A stretch of DNA of 64,000 bases from Halopelagius inordinatus (GCF_900113245.1 NZ_FOOQ01000001.1:1116001-1180000), one strand, 5' to 3'. Positions 34,130-43,422 are shown, numbered from the stretch's first letter. The notes: generated by a model not told the origin, from the letters alone. Translations and numbers: made by a program.

Positions 34130-34963
34130 TCACGAGTTCGATTCGCCGACGTCGTTTCGATAGATTCGGAGCCGTTTTTCGACCGGTTCGAACCGCTCGC
34201 GGCAGGAGGGCGGTATCGTCTCGGTCATGCCGATGGTGAGGAAGCCGTCGGGGACGAGGGCGGAGCCGAGCGTCTCGAAGATGGCTCGTTTGGCGTCCGA
34301 GTTGATGTAGATGAACAGGTTCCGACAGAGGACCAGGTCGAACGTCTGCGGCGGCGTCTCTTGGACCAAGTCGTGGTTCCGAAACGAGACCAACTCGCGA
34401 ACCTCGTCTGTCACTTGGACCTTCTTGCCGTCCCGTTCGATGTATCGCTCGTAGTCGTCGAGCGGGGACAACTGCTCCGTCAGGTCGTTCGTCTCCGAGG
34501 ACCGGTACTCGCCGTGTCGGGCCGCGCGGAGTATCTTCGGTTTGATGTCCGTTCCGAGGATTTCGACGTTCGCGGGGTCGATTCGGTCGTCGTCGTGGGC
34601 GAGCATCGCAAGCGAATACGCCTCGCGGCCGTCGGAACACGCCGCACTCCACACGCGGGTGTGGCCGGACGCGGTCAACTCCGCGAGAACGTCTCGGAGC
34701 GACTCCCACACCTTCGGGTTGCGGAAGAAGCTCGTGACGTTCACGCTCAGCGAGTCCAAAAGCGCGTTCTGTTCGTCCGTGTCGTCGCGCAACAGCGCCT
34801 CGTAGCTCTCGTAGTCGTCGATGCGACACCGCCGCATCCGAGCCGAGATGCGCCTGTCGAGGTAGGCGTTGTTGTACGAACTCGTGGCGAACGACAGCGA
34901 CTCCTCGATGAGTTCCAGAAGGTCCGTGAACCCCTCGTTCGACGAGAGTTCTGAGTGCCCCAT
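34130..34963 (-). CDS. cheR: Chemoreceptor methyltransferase CheR
   Basis: 277 residues from ATG 34963, which overlaps the cheA stop by one base (TGATG). An N-terminal helical domain ends with SVNVTSFFRNPKVWESL. The SAM-binding domain has WSAACSDGREAYSLAML, EILGTDIKPKIL, and LVLCRNLFIYI followed by PDGFLTIGMTETIP. It methylates Glu side chains of transducers, opposing CheB. An in-frame open stretch upstream lies in cheA and has no CheR similarity. Confidence 0.94.
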   Translation of the reverse strand: MGHSELSSNEGFTDLLELIEESLSFATSSYNNAYLDRRISARMRRCRIDDYESYEALLRDDTDEQNALLDSLSVNVTSFFRNPKVWESLRDVLAELTASGHTRVWSAACSDGREAYSLAMLAHDDDRIDPANVEILGTDIKPKILRAARHGEYRSSETNDLTEQLSPLDDYERYIERDGKKVQVTDEVRELVSFRNHDLVQETPPQTFDLVLCRNLFIYINSDAKRAIFETLGSALVPDGFLTIGMTETIPPSCRERFEPVEKRLRIYRNDVGESNS

Positions 34964-37449
34964 CAGTCGGCCGCCTCCTCGGCGTCGGTCGGAGCGTCGT
35001 TTTCGGTGGACGGCGGCGTCCACTCTCGCATCGCCTGCTTGCCGTCCTCGGGGAGTTCGAGCGTGCTCACGTCGAGGATGGGGATGACGTTCCCGTCGCC
35101 GATGACCGCGGTTCCGGAGAGCCCCTCGGTCCCGCTGAGCGGTCCCTGAAGCGGTGTCACGACGACTTCCTCCTGTCGAGTGACGCGGTCACAGTGGAGC
35201 GCGACCTGTCTGTCCTCGGGACGGATGCGCACTATCATGCCGCGTTCGGACTCGTCGATGTCGACGTCGAGCGCGTTCCGCAGGCGGATGAGCGGGAATA
35301 TCCGGTCTTCGTGGACGACGACTTCGGCCGCGTTTATCGTCTCGACGCGCTGGCGGCGCGATATCTCGTCGATGTACTTGATGGGGACGCCGAACTCCCG
35401 GTCGCCGACGCTGACGAAGAGGACCTTGATGATGGCGACGGAGACGGGGAGCCGAATCGTGAACTTCGACCCCTCGCCTTCGGTGCTCGTGACGTCGACG
35501 GACCCGTCGAGCGATTCGACGGTCGTCTTGACGACGTCCATCCCGACGCCGCGTCCGCTCACGTCGGTAATCTCGTCGTTCGTCGAGAACCCGGGGTGGA
35601 AGACGTAGTCGTATATCTCCTCGTCGGGGAGTTCGTTCAGTTCGTCGCGCGTCGCGAGTCCCTTCGAGACGGCCTTGTCGCGCACCGCGTCGGCGTCGAT
35701 GCCGCCGCCGTCGTCTTCGACGGTGACGATGACGGTGTCGTGTTGCCTGCGGGCGCTGAGTTCGATGGTCCCCGTGCGGGATTTGCCCGCCGACTCGCGT
35801 TCGTCCGGCATCTCGATGCCGTGGTCGACGGCGTTCCGGAGGACGTGCATCAGCGGGTCGGATATCTCGTCTAAGATGGTCCGGTCGAGTTCGATGTCCT
35901 CGCCTTCCACCTTGAACCGGACGCGTTTGTCCTGTTCGCGCGCGATGTCTCGGACCATGCGCGGGAACTTGTCGAACACCTTTTTCAGCGGGATGAGCCG
36001 CATGTCCATGACGGTGTTTTGGAGGTTCGTCGATATCTTGTCTAACTCGTCTAAGGTGTCGATTCCGGCGTCGCCGCCGGTTCCCTCTCCCTCCATCGCC
36101 TGCCGGAGTTTGATTCGGCTGGTGACGAGTTGCTCGACGAGTTCGTGGAGTTGGTCGAGTTGGTCGACGTCCACGCGGACCGACTTCACCGCCGAGATGG
36201 AACGACCCTTCTCCTCTTCGTCGTCCGCGTCTCCGTCGTCCGCCCCTCCATCGGATTCGTCGTCGGACCCTCCGTCGTCGCCTCCCGTCCCGTCGTCGGC
36301 GTCCGCGGACGACGACTCGGAGTCGGGGGACGCCGGGGCGTCCGCGGAGGCGTCGGCCGCCGCGTTCGCCGGTTCGTCGGCGTCAGCGGCGGGTTCGGTG
36401 TCGGCGTCGGCGCTTTCGTCCGCCTCGGAGGAGGCGACGTCGGCCGACTCGTCCGCGGCGGACCCGTCGCCCGAGTACGCGGCGGCGACGGCTTCGACCG
36501 CCGCCTCCGCTTCAGAGGGGTCCACGTCCGCCTGCGGGTCCGCGACGACGCTCTCTCCGTCGTCGTCCGCCGCAGATTTCTCGATGTCGGGCGTCGGTTC
36601 GGCGGACTCTCCGCTCGCGTCCTCGTCCGCGTCCGTCTCGGTGGCGTCGGACGCCGAGTCGGCCGCGTCGTCCGAGTTCGGGCCATCGAAGGCGTCCGAC
36701 ACGTCGGTACAGTCGACGGACTCGACCTTCCAGAGGTCGGACAGCGTCGCGTCGAGTTCCTCGCCCGGCACGTCTGCGACGAAAAGCGAGAACGTCTCGT
36801 CGAACTCGCCGCGTTCGATGCTGTCGACGTTCGGGTCCGCGCCGACGATATCGACAGTCTCGGGGACGTTCCCCAAGAACAGACCGGCGTCGACGCCTTT
36901 CATATCGCCGGTGTCGAGTTCCACGTCGACGTGGAACAGATGCTCGGCGTCGGCGGCGATAGAGTCGTCGAGAACCTCGCGAGTCACCGCCGCGACGTCG
37001 GGGCCGTCGTCGGCGGCGGCCGACCTGTCACCGGCCGCCGCGTCCGAGTTTCCCGCCGTCGCCTCCGCGTCGTCGCCCTCGGCGGCGGCGCGAATCTCCT
37101 CGACCAGTTCCGTGGGGTCGGTCCGAGATTCGCCGTGCTCCTCTATCTCGTGGAGGATTTCGAGAATCTCGTCCATCCCATCGAAGACGAGGTCCATCCG
37201 TCCCGGCGTGACTTCGAGGCGGCCGTGCCGCACCTCGTCTAACAGGTCCTCGACGGCGTGGGCGACGGTGGCCGCGTTGTCGAATCCCATCGCGCCGAAG
37301 TTCCCCTTCAGGGTGTGAGCCTGCCGGAAAATCTCGTCGATGGCGTCGTCGTCGTCGGGGTTCGCCTCCAGTTCGAGCAGCGAGTTGTTCAGTTGGGTGA
37401 TGCTCTCTTCGCTCTCGGTGATGAATGCTTGGTAGAGTTCCTCGTCCAT
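34963..37449 (-). CDS. cheA: Chemotaxis histidine kinase CheA
   Basis: 828 residues. P1 Hpt domain has phospho-acceptor H45 (FRQAHTLKGNFG). A P2-like CheY/CheB-binding module lies near 165-250. A long acidic Ala/Asp/Ser linker, about 170 residues of low complexity, precedes the P3 dimerisation helices (about 425-480). P4 ATPase shows LMHVLRNAVDHGIE, VEDDGGGID and SGRGVGMDVVK. P5 is a CheW-like domain with VLFVSVGDREFGVPI and GTAVIGDGNVIPILDV. It receives transducer signals through CheW and phosphorylates CheY and CheB. It lies 2 nt after cheB. Confidence 0.96.
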   Translation of the reverse strand: MDEELYQAFITESEESITQLNNSLLELEANPDDDDAIDEIFRQAHTLKGNFGAMGFDNAATVAHAVEDLLDEVRHGRLEVTPGRMDLVFDGMDEILEILHEIEEHGESRTDPTELVEEIRAAAEGDDAEATAGNSDAAAGDRSAAADDGPDVAAVTREVLDDSIAADAEHLFHVDVELDTGDMKGVDAGLFLGNVPETVDIVGADPNVDSIERGEFDETFSLFVADVPGEELDATLSDLWKVESVDCTDVSDAFDGPNSDDAADSASDATETDADEDASGESAEPTPDIEKSAADDDGESVVADPQADVDPSEAEAAVEAVAAAYSGDGSAADESADVASSEADESADADTEPAADADEPANAAADASADAPASPDSESSSADADDGTGGDDGGSDDESDGGADDGDADDEEEKGRSISAVKSVRVDVDQLDQLHELVEQLVTSRIKLRQAMEGEGTGGDAGIDTLDELDKISTNLQNTVMDMRLIPLKKVFDKFPRMVRDIAREQDKRVRFKVEGEDIELDRTILDEISDPLMHVLRNAVDHGIEMPDERESAGKSRTGTIELSARRQHDTVIVTVEDDGGGIDADAVRDKAVSKGLATRDELNELPDEEIYDYVFHPGFSTNDEITDVSGRGVGMDVVKTTVESLDGSVDVTSTEGEGSKFTIRLPVSVAIIKVLFVSVGDREFGVPIKYIDEISRRQRVETINAAEVVVHEDRIFPLIRLRNALDVDIDESERGMIVRIRPEDRQVALHCDRVTRQEEVVVTPLQGPLSGTEGLSGTAVIGDGNVIPILDVSTLELPEDGKQAMREWTPPSTENDAPTDAEEAAD

Positions 37450-37451
37450 CG

Positions 37452-38609
37452 TTAGTCCTCCTGTAGCCCGCGTAAGACGCCGTCCGCGACGGCCTCAGCG
37501 GGTGCGATTTCTTCGACGCAGCCGGTTTCTATGGCTCGCTTCGGCATGCCGAAGATGGCCGACGTCTCTTCGTCCTGTGCGACCGTGTGCCCGCCCGCCT
37601 CGTGGATGCGCCCCATCCCGTCGACGCCGTCGCGCCCCATCCCGGTCAGGAGGACGCCCGTCAACGGTCCGTCGACGGATTCGACGACGGACGCCATCGT
37701 CAGGTCGATTGCGGGTTTGACTCCGTGAACCGGTTGCGTGTCCGTGAGGTCGAGGGTGAGTCGCCCGCCTCGGTCCCGGGTGACGAGGAGGTGCGACCCG
37801 CCGGGGGCGATGCGCGCCTCGCCGACGCCTATCTGTTCTCCGTCCGTCGCCTCGCTGACCTCGTACTCGGACCGGCCGTCGAGTCGGTCCGCGAAGCGTT
37901 CGGTGAACCCCTCGGGCATGTGTTGGACCACGAGAACCCGGAGGTTCGCCTCCGCCGGCAGGTCCGCGAGGACTCGTTCGACGACGTTGGGACCGCCCGT
38001 CGATGCTCCGATAACGAGCGTCGAGACGTCGGGGTACGACCCGCCTTCCGTCGATTTCGAGGGAGACGACGGTTCGCCGGAGCGCCGCCCGTCGGACGGG
38101 CGCTTCGTCTCGGTTCGGTCGTCGGTCAGTTCGTCGGACTCCCGGGTCGTCTCGATGCGCGTCTTGCGCGCGGCCGAGAGGTCCACCGCCGCGGCGGACC
38201 TGACCTTCTCGACTAACTCTCGTTTGACCCGCGGCATCGAGGAGGTGACTTCGCCGCCGGGTTTCGTGACGAAGTCGACTGCGCCCTTGTCGAGGGCCTC
38301 GAACGTCACGTCGGCCCCGTCGTCGGCGTGCGCGGACAACATCAATACCGGCGTGGGACACTCGGACATGATGGTCTCGACCGCTTCGAGGCCGTTCATC
38401 TCCGGCATCTCGATATCCATGGTGACGACGTCCGGTTCGCAGTCGGCGACGACGTCGACGGCGGCCGCGCCGTCCGCCGCCTCCGCCACGACGTCGATGC
38501 CACCGTCCTCCAACAGCGTGCGGATCAGTGTCCGCATGAAGCGCGAGTCGTCGACGACGACGGCGCGAGTCGGTGCGTCACCGTCGTCGGGTTCGGTGAC
38601 TGCGCTCAT
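37452..38609 (-). CDS. cheB: Protein-glutamate methylesterase CheB
   Basis: 385 residues from ATG 38609. The receiver domain has phospho-acceptor D65 (TMDIEMP). A ~50-residue charged linker precedes the methylesterase domain with S203 (IGASTGG), H230 (VQHMPEGFT) and D327 (GMGRDG), the catalytic triad. It removes methyl groups from transducers when phosphorylated by CheA. An in-frame ATG at 38714 exists, but it lies only about 19 nt from the best TATA-like box, so the transcript probably begins after it. A small ORF overlaps this start by ATGA. First main gene of cheB-cheA-cheR-cheF2. Confidence 0.94.
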   Translation of the reverse strand: MSAVTEPDDGDAPTRAVVVDDSRFMRTLIRTLLEDGGIDVVAEAADGAAAVDVVADCEPDVVTMDIEMPEMNGLEAVETIMSECPTPVLMLSAHADDGADVTFEALDKGAVDFVTKPGGEVTSSMPRVKRELVEKVRSAAAVDLSAARKTRIETTRESDELTDDRTETKRPSDGRRSGEPSSPSKSTEGGSYPDVSTLVIGASTGGPNVVERVLADLPAEANLRVLVVQHMPEGFTERFADRLDGRSEYEVSEATDGEQIGVGEARIAPGGSHLLVTRDRGGRLTLDLTDTQPVHGVKPAIDLTMASVVESVDGPLTGVLLTGMGRDGVDGMGRIHEAGGHTVAQDEETSAIFGMPKRAIETGCVEEIAPAEAVADGVLRGLQED

Positions 38610-38701
38610 GGACGCGGCCCCACTGCGTTCGCGAGAACGCCGCGGCGTGCGCGGTCCGCGCTGCCGGCCGGAACCGTTCGTACTCTGTTCTGTCCGCTCA
38701 T
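38606..38701 (-). CDS. Small ORF overlapping the cheB start (31 codons)
   Basis: ATG at 38701 opens a 31-residue Arg-rich peptide (MSGQNRVRTVPAG at the start) in a different frame from cheB. Its TGA overlaps the cheB ATG as ATGA. The TATA-like GCGTTTAAGG is centred about 32 nt upstream, so the small ORF could be the leaderless first cistron. No Shine-Dalgarno is obvious before cheB, consistent with coupling. Coding status is unproven; the peptide resembles no family I know. Confidence 0.4.
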   Translation of the reverse strand: MSGQNRVRTVPAGSADRARRGVLANAVGPRP

Positions 38702-38725
38702 CTATGAACGACATTCCGAATTGGG

Positions 38726-38740
38726 AACCTTAAACGCTCC
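38726..38740 (-). promoter_or_regulatory. TATA-like box for the cheB operon
   Basis: Minus strand GGAGCGTTTAAGGTT, with TTTAAG centred near 38733. The predicted transcript start is near 38706, just ahead of ATG 38701 and downstream of ATG 38714. Confidence 0.5.
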
Positions 38741-38773
38741 CCGGCAAGAATCACGTCTGATAATCGAGTACGT

Positions 38774-38837
38774 ACATTTATTGGCGACTTCACGCCAGAT
38801 ACGAGCAAGCCCGGCGTCGCCTCGGCGACGTCGGAGG
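38774..38837 (+). promoter_or_regulatory. Promoter and Shine-Dalgarno of cheW
   Basis: TATA-like ACATTTATTGG (38774-38784) predicts a leader of about 40 nt, ending in GGAGG (38833-38837), 8 nt before the cheW ATG. This is one of the few clearly leadered, SD-bearing genes here, unlike its divergent neighbour cheB. Confidence 0.55.
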
Positions 38838-38845
38838 AACACAAC

Positions 38846-39343
38846 ATGTCGCAGAACACACAGGCCGCGAGTGCCGGAGCGACCACCGGGGCGGCGGCAG
38901 ACGACACAGAAGAGGAGTCCGCCCGAGAGGTACAGGTACTCGAGTTCAAACTCGGGTCGGAGACGTACTGCGTCGATATCGACTACGTCTCGGAGATCGT
39001 CGACAAAGGCTCGCTCACCGCGGTTCCGAACGCTCCCCACTACGTCGAGGGCGTGATGGACCTCCGCGGCCGGACCACCTCGATAGTCAACCCCAAGTCG
39101 CTTCTCAACGTGGATGCGAGCGAAGACGAGTCGAAGCGAATCGTCATCTTCGACCCCGGGAAGTTCGAAGACGAGGCGGCCATCGGATGGTTGGTCGACG
39201 AGGTGTACCAAGTCGTCCGCGTCGGCATGGACGACGTGGAGGAACCGCCCTTAGAGAAAGACGACGCCATAGAGGGTGTCATAAAGCGCGACGGCGAACT
39301 CGTCATCTGGATATCGCCCGTCGACGCCGTCGCGTCGAACTGA
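38846..39343 (+). CDS. cheW: Chemotaxis coupling protein CheW
   Basis: 165 residues. A disordered Ala/Thr/Glu N-terminus (about 30 residues) precedes the CheW fold: VLEFKLGSETYCVDIDYVSEIV, VPNAPHYVEGVMDLRGRTTSIVNPKSLL, and AAIGWLVDEVYQVVRV. It bridges transducers and CheA P5. It is divergent from the cheB operon with a 236-bp intergenic region between CheW and CheB starts. Confidence 0.96.
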   Translation: MSQNTQAASAGATTGAAADDTEEESAREVQVLEFKLGSETYCVDIDYVSEIVDKGSLTAVPNAPHYVEGVMDLRGRTTSIVNPKSLLNVDASEDESKRIVIFDPGKFEDEAAIGWLVDEVYQVVRVGMDDVEEPPLEKDDAIEGVIKRDGELVIWISPVDAVASN

Positions 39344-39381
39344 ACCGGCCGTCCCGTCTCTTCTCGGTTCTCCGTCTCCGC

Positions 39382-40719
39382 TCAGTCCGACGCGAGAGCG
39401 TCCGTCGGTACCCCCTCGGAGGAACCGGCGACGACGAGTCCGACGGCGGCGGTGACGCAGACTGCCGCGGCGCCGAACGCCGCGCCGTAGCCGAGTCCGT
39501 CGGCCACCGCCCCGCCGAGGATGCTCCCGACGCCGCCGCCGAGACTTCCGAGTGCGGTGTACGCACCTAGCGCCTCGCCGCGGACCGAGTCCGGTGCCAG
39601 CGACGTGACCAATCCCGTCGCCGTGATGCTGATAACGGCCCACGTCACGCCGATGGCGAAAAAGAGGACGCCCGCGGCGACGACTCCCGTCGGGGGTGCG
39701 AGGACGCCGACGAACGCGACGAGAGGGAACGCGACGACGCGCGAGAGGAGCGCACCGGTCTGGAGTCGCCACGGGTCGAGTCGCGCGGCGAGACTGCCGA
39801 CGCGGGTGTACGACACCGCCGAGGCGGCCGAGGACGCGACGAACAGGCCGAACACCTGGTCCGTCGAGTAACCCGCCTCGGTGAGATACGCCGGAAGCGG
39901 GCCGAAGAACACGGCGAAGCCGGTGAAAAACACCGTCGCGGCGAGGAGATACCGCGTCAGTGGCCGGGGGAACCGACTGCGAAGTTTCCCCCTGCCGCCG
40001 CGGATGTCCCGAAGCGCCCAGTAGACGCGTTGGGGCCCGAACGGGACGGCCCGAACCGACCGACCGAGCATCCCGTTGCCCGTGAACTGCTCTGCGAGTC
40101 GAACGAATCGGCGCTCGGAGATTGTCGGCTTCTCGGGGTACCACAGGTAGACGACGAACAGGCCGGCGAGTGCGGCGACGCCGCCCGCGACGAAGAAGAG
40201 CCGCTTCGCGCGGAGCGGTTCGAATCCGACCGGACCGGCGACGGCGGACCACACCGCGCCGACGACGAGTCCGCCGAGCCAGCCGTACCCCTGGTAGTGG
40301 TTGAGAAGTCCGAACCGTTCGCTCCACGCCGACGTCTCGTACCCTTCGACGACGATGATGTTGAGCACCGGCGCGGCGGCGGCGACGACGAACCAGAGGG
40401 CGGCGTTGGCGACGAGGACGGTCCACGGCGACTCGTAGAACGGCATCGTCACGAGGACGGCGGCGGTCAACGCGAGAGCGACGAGGACGAACGGGCGGCG
40501 GCGCTTCGTCGTCGCGACGAGTCGCCCCCAGAGTATCGCGCCGGGGACGCCCGCGAACGCCGCCGTCGCGGCGACGAGACTGACCAAGAGCGCTCCCGCG
40601 CCCAGGTCGATGGCGTACAACGGGACCAAAAGCGAGGCCGCGCCGACGGACGCGTAGCCGAGACCCCACCCCAAAAGCCAGGCGTCGTCGCCGCGCGCCG
40701 CCGGTTCTGTACCGAGCAT
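39382..40719 (-). CDS. MFS transporter
   Basis: 445 residues with about 12 hydrophobic segments. A loop 2-3 motif of the MFS type is seen in VPGAILWGRLVATTKRRRPFVL, and a central hydrophilic loop (about 190-240) contains PFGPQRVYWALRDIRGG, matching the usual two-half layout. The C-terminal half has GLVTSLAPDSVRGEALGAYTALG, often found in multidrug or sugar efflux MFS proteins. Stand-alone gene; substrate unknown. Confidence 0.88.
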   Translation of the reverse strand: MLGTEPAARGDDAWLLGWGLGYASVGAASLLVPLYAIDLGAGALLVSLVAATAAFAGVPGAILWGRLVATTKRRRPFVLVALALTAAVLVTMPFYESPWTVLVANAALWFVVAAAAPVLNIIVVEGYETSAWSERFGLLNHYQGYGWLGGLVVGAVWSAVAGPVGFEPLRAKRLFFVAGGVAALAGLFVVYLWYPEKPTISERRFVRLAEQFTGNGMLGRSVRAVPFGPQRVYWALRDIRGGRGKLRSRFPRPLTRYLLAATVFFTGFAVFFGPLPAYLTEAGYSTDQVFGLFVASSAASAVSYTRVGSLAARLDPWRLQTGALLSRVVAFPLVAFVGVLAPPTGVVAAGVLFFAIGVTWAVISITATGLVTSLAPDSVRGEALGAYTALGSLGGGVGSILGGAVADGLGYGAAFGAAAVCVTAAVGLVVAGSSEGVPTDALASD

Positions 40720-40825
40720 ATCGGGTTGACGGACCGTGCGTTCAAATCAGTTGCTTCGCTTACCAGTCTGTGTCCACCGCCGTCGGTCGCGTCGAGGTTC
40801 GACCGCGTCCGCCGGCCCAGAGCGT

Positions 40826-40884
40826 CGGATATATGTGGGTCGATACGAACCCGAACGACAGACATGGACGGGGATGACAGATGA
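40826..40884 (+). promoter_or_regulatory. TATA-like box and 6-codon leader ORF before the permease
   Basis: TATA-like CGGATATATGT (40826-40836) lies about 32 nt upstream of an ATG at 40864. That ATG opens a six-codon ORF (MDGDDR) whose TGA overlaps the permease ATG (40881) as ATGA. GGGGATGA inside it may instead serve as a Shine-Dalgarno. Confidence 0.4.
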
Positions 40885-42470
40885 GTCGCGGGGACGACTC
40901 GTCGTTCGTCGAATTCGGTATCGAAGACAAACCACCGCTCGGAACCTCGCTCTTTCTCGGCGTCCAACACTACCTCACGATGGTCGGCGCGAACATCGCC
41001 GTCCCCCTCATCCTCGCGGGCGCACTCGGTATGCCCGCGGATATCGTCCCGCGGTTCGTCGGGACGTTCTTCGTCGTCTCCGGCGTGGCGACGCTGGCAC
41101 AGACGACGTTCGGGAACCGCTACCCCATCGTGCAGGGCGCGCCGTTCTCGATGCTCGCGCCCGCACTCGCCGTCGTCGGCGTCGTGACGGCGACGGACCC
41201 CGCCGGTCCGGCGTGGCAGACGGCGCTGCTCCAACTGCAGGGAGCCATCATCGCGGCCGCAGTCGTCGAGATTGCCGTGGGCTACTTCGGACTGCTCGGG
41301 AAACTCCGGTCGTATCTCTCGCCCGTCGTCATCGCGCCGACGATCGCGCTCATCGGTCTCTCGCTTTTCGACACGCCGCAGGTGACGTCCGCCGGAGGCA
41401 ACGTCTGGCTCCTCGCGTTCACCCTGCTTCTCATCGTCCTGTTCTCGCAGTACTTCGACACCTCCCACCGCGTGTTCCAACTGTTTCCGGTGCTTCTCGG
41501 CATCGTCGCCGCGTACGTCCTCGCGGCCGTCCTCTCGGCCACCGGGGTCTACGCGCCCGGAACGGCGGGGTACGTGGACTTCGAGATGGTGCTTTCGGCA
41601 CCGGCGTTCGTCCCCATCTACCCGTTCCAGTGGGGCTTCGCCGGGGGACCGAACACGATGACCGTGGGGCTTCCGGTCGTCGGGTCCGTCGCGTTCGGCG
41701 TCCCGCAGTTCACCGCCTCCTTTTTCGTCGGAATGCTCGCGGGCGTCGCCGCCTCCATGATAGAGTCGCTCGGCGACTACCACGCCGTCGCGCGCCTCTC
41801 GGGCGTCGGCGCGCCATCCGAGAAGCGCATCAACCACGGCATCGGCATGGAGGGACTGATGAACGTGTTCTCCGGCGTCATGGGCGGGAGCGGTTCCACG
41901 TCCTACTCCGAGAACATCGGCGCGATAGGGCTGACCGGCGTCGCCTCGCGCTACGTCGTCCAAATCGGCGCGGCGGTGATGCTCGTCGTCGGGTTCGTCG
42001 GCTACTTCGGCCAACTCGTCGCCACCATCCCGGACCCCATCGTCGGCGGCCTCTACATCGCCATGTTCGGACAGATAGTCGCCGTCGGCCTCTCGAATCT
42101 GAAGTACGTCGATCTGGACTCCTCGCGGAACGTCTTCATCGTCGGCGTCGCCCTGTTCGTCGGACTCGCCGTCCCCTCGTATATGGGCAACGTCGGGTCC
42201 GCACAGGCGTTCCAAGAGGGAATGCGCGGCGTCTGGCTGTTCGGCCCGGTCATCGGGAGTCAGGTCGTCTCTCACACCGTCTTCGTCATCGGTTCGACCG
42301 GGATGGCCGTCGGCGGCCTGTTCGCGTTCGTCCTCGACAACACCGTCGAGGGCACCCGCGAGGAACGCGGCTTAGAGGAGTGGGAGGAGTCCGCAGAGGC
42401 CGACGAGGACTTCGCTTCGGCGTACGACCGCTTCGTCCGGAGCGCGGAGGACCCGCGGAACGCGGACTGA
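40881..42470 (+). CDS. NCS2-family xanthine/uracil permease
   Basis: 529 residues, about 14 membrane segments. NCS2 hallmarks: LFLGVQHYLTMVGANIAVPLIL near the N-terminus, GNRYPIVQGAPFSMLAP, and the core FVGMLAGVAASMIESLGDYHAVARLSG with the conserved Glu, followed by GSTSYSENIGAIGLTGVASR. This is a symporter for uracil, xanthine or related bases. The 50-residue C-terminal tail is acidic. It is monocistronic and divergent from the MFS gene. Confidence 0.92.
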   Translation: MSRGDDSSFVEFGIEDKPPLGTSLFLGVQHYLTMVGANIAVPLILAGALGMPADIVPRFVGTFFVVSGVATLAQTTFGNRYPIVQGAPFSMLAPALAVVGVVTATDPAGPAWQTALLQLQGAIIAAAVVEIAVGYFGLLGKLRSYLSPVVIAPTIALIGLSLFDTPQVTSAGGNVWLLAFTLLLIVLFSQYFDTSHRVFQLFPVLLGIVAAYVLAAVLSATGVYAPGTAGYVDFEMVLSAPAFVPIYPFQWGFAGGPNTMTVGLPVVGSVAFGVPQFTASFFVGMLAGVAASMIESLGDYHAVARLSGVGAPSEKRINHGIGMEGLMNVFSGVMGGSGSTSYSENIGAIGLTGVASRYVVQIGAAVMLVVGFVGYFGQLVATIPDPIVGGLYIAMFGQIVAVGLSNLKYVDLDSSRNVFIVGVALFVGLAVPSYMGNVGSAQAFQEGMRGVWLFGPVIGSQVVSHTVFVIGSTGMAVGGLFAFVLDNTVEGTREERGLEEWEESAEADEDFASAYDRFVRSAEDPRNAD

Positions 42471-42618
42471 CGACCCGGCGATACTTCGGGTCAGCCCGAC
42501 CCTGCTACCGCGTCCCCCGCGAGGCCGCCGGGATGGAGGGGACGGTAGTAGCGGAGTGACGCGCCCGCCGTCTCGACTCTCCCCCAGTTCTTTGACCTGC
42601 CGCGCCGTCCCGTACGAC

Positions 42619-43422
42619 GTGACAGCCTTCGATTTACCCGACATCGGATTCGGTACCTCCGGCAACGACGACCTAGAGGAGTGCACAGAGAGCGTCGCGG
42701 CGGCGCTGAACCGCGGTTACCGCCACGTCGACACCGCCCAGATGTACGACAACGAGGCGGCCGTCGGCGAGGGCGTCCGGCGGAGCGACGTCGACCGTTC
42801 CGAGGTGGTCATCGCGACGAAAATCCACCCGGACAACCTCGCGCCCGAAGACGTCCGGCGGACGGCAGAGGAGAGTCTCGACCGTCTCGGCGTCGACTCC
42901 GTCGAGATGCTCTACGTCCACTGGCCGACCTCGGCGTACGACGCGGAGACGACGCTCCCGGCGTTCGACGAACTCGCAGACAGGGGCCTCGTCGACCACG
43001 TCTGCGTGAGCAACTTCACGCCGGAACTCCTCGCGGAGGCGCGGGAGGTTCTCGACTCGCCCGTCGCCGCACACCAAGTCGAGTGCCATCCCCTCCTCAG
43101 GCAGGACGAACTCCGCGCGGACGCCAGAGACCACGGCTACTCGCTCGTCTCGTACGCCCCCCTCGGCCGGGGGGAGTTCTTCGACGACCCGACGCTGGTC
43201 GATATCGCGGAGAAACACGACGCGACGCCCGCGCAGGTGTGTCTCGCGTGGGCGATGGCCCAAGAGTCGGTCGTCCCGATTCCGAAGGCGACGGGCGACC
43301 ACATCGCGGAGAACTTCGCGGCGCGCGACGTGGAACTCGACGAGGAGGATATCGACCGCATCGCGGACATCGACCGCGAGAAACGCATCATCGACCCCGA
43401 CGACGCGCCGTGGAACCGGTAG
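42619..43422 (+). CDS. Aldo/keto reductase
   Basis: 267 residues from GTG 42619 (VTAFDLPDIGFGT), the natural first strand of the AKR barrel; an upstream in-frame codon adds 21 residues without similarity. The catalytic tetrad is visible: Asp and Tyr in HVDTAQMYDNE, Lys in IATKIHP and His in LYVHWPT. The NADPH-binding end has VPIPKATGDHIAEN. Close in layout to 2,5-diketo-gluconate reductase-type AKRs; the physiological substrate is not evident. Confidence 0.9.
   Translation: MTAFDLPDIGFGTSGNDDLEECTESVAAALNRGYRHVDTAQMYDNEAAVGEGVRRSDVDRSEVVIATKIHPDNLAPEDVRRTAEESLDRLGVDSVEMLYVHWPTSAYDAETTLPAFDELADRGLVDHVCVSNFTPELLAEAREVLDSPVAAHQVECHPLLRQDELRADARDHGYSLVSYAPLGRGEFFDDPTLVDIAEKHDATPAQVCLAWAMAQESVVPIPKATGDHIAENFAARDVELDEEDIDRIADIDREKRIIDPDDAPWNR

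Noticed and set aside
38610-38714. cheB start at ATG 38714
   Set aside because: It is in frame but only about 19 nt from the likely TATA box, and the 35-residue extension is not receiver-like; kept as an alternative only.
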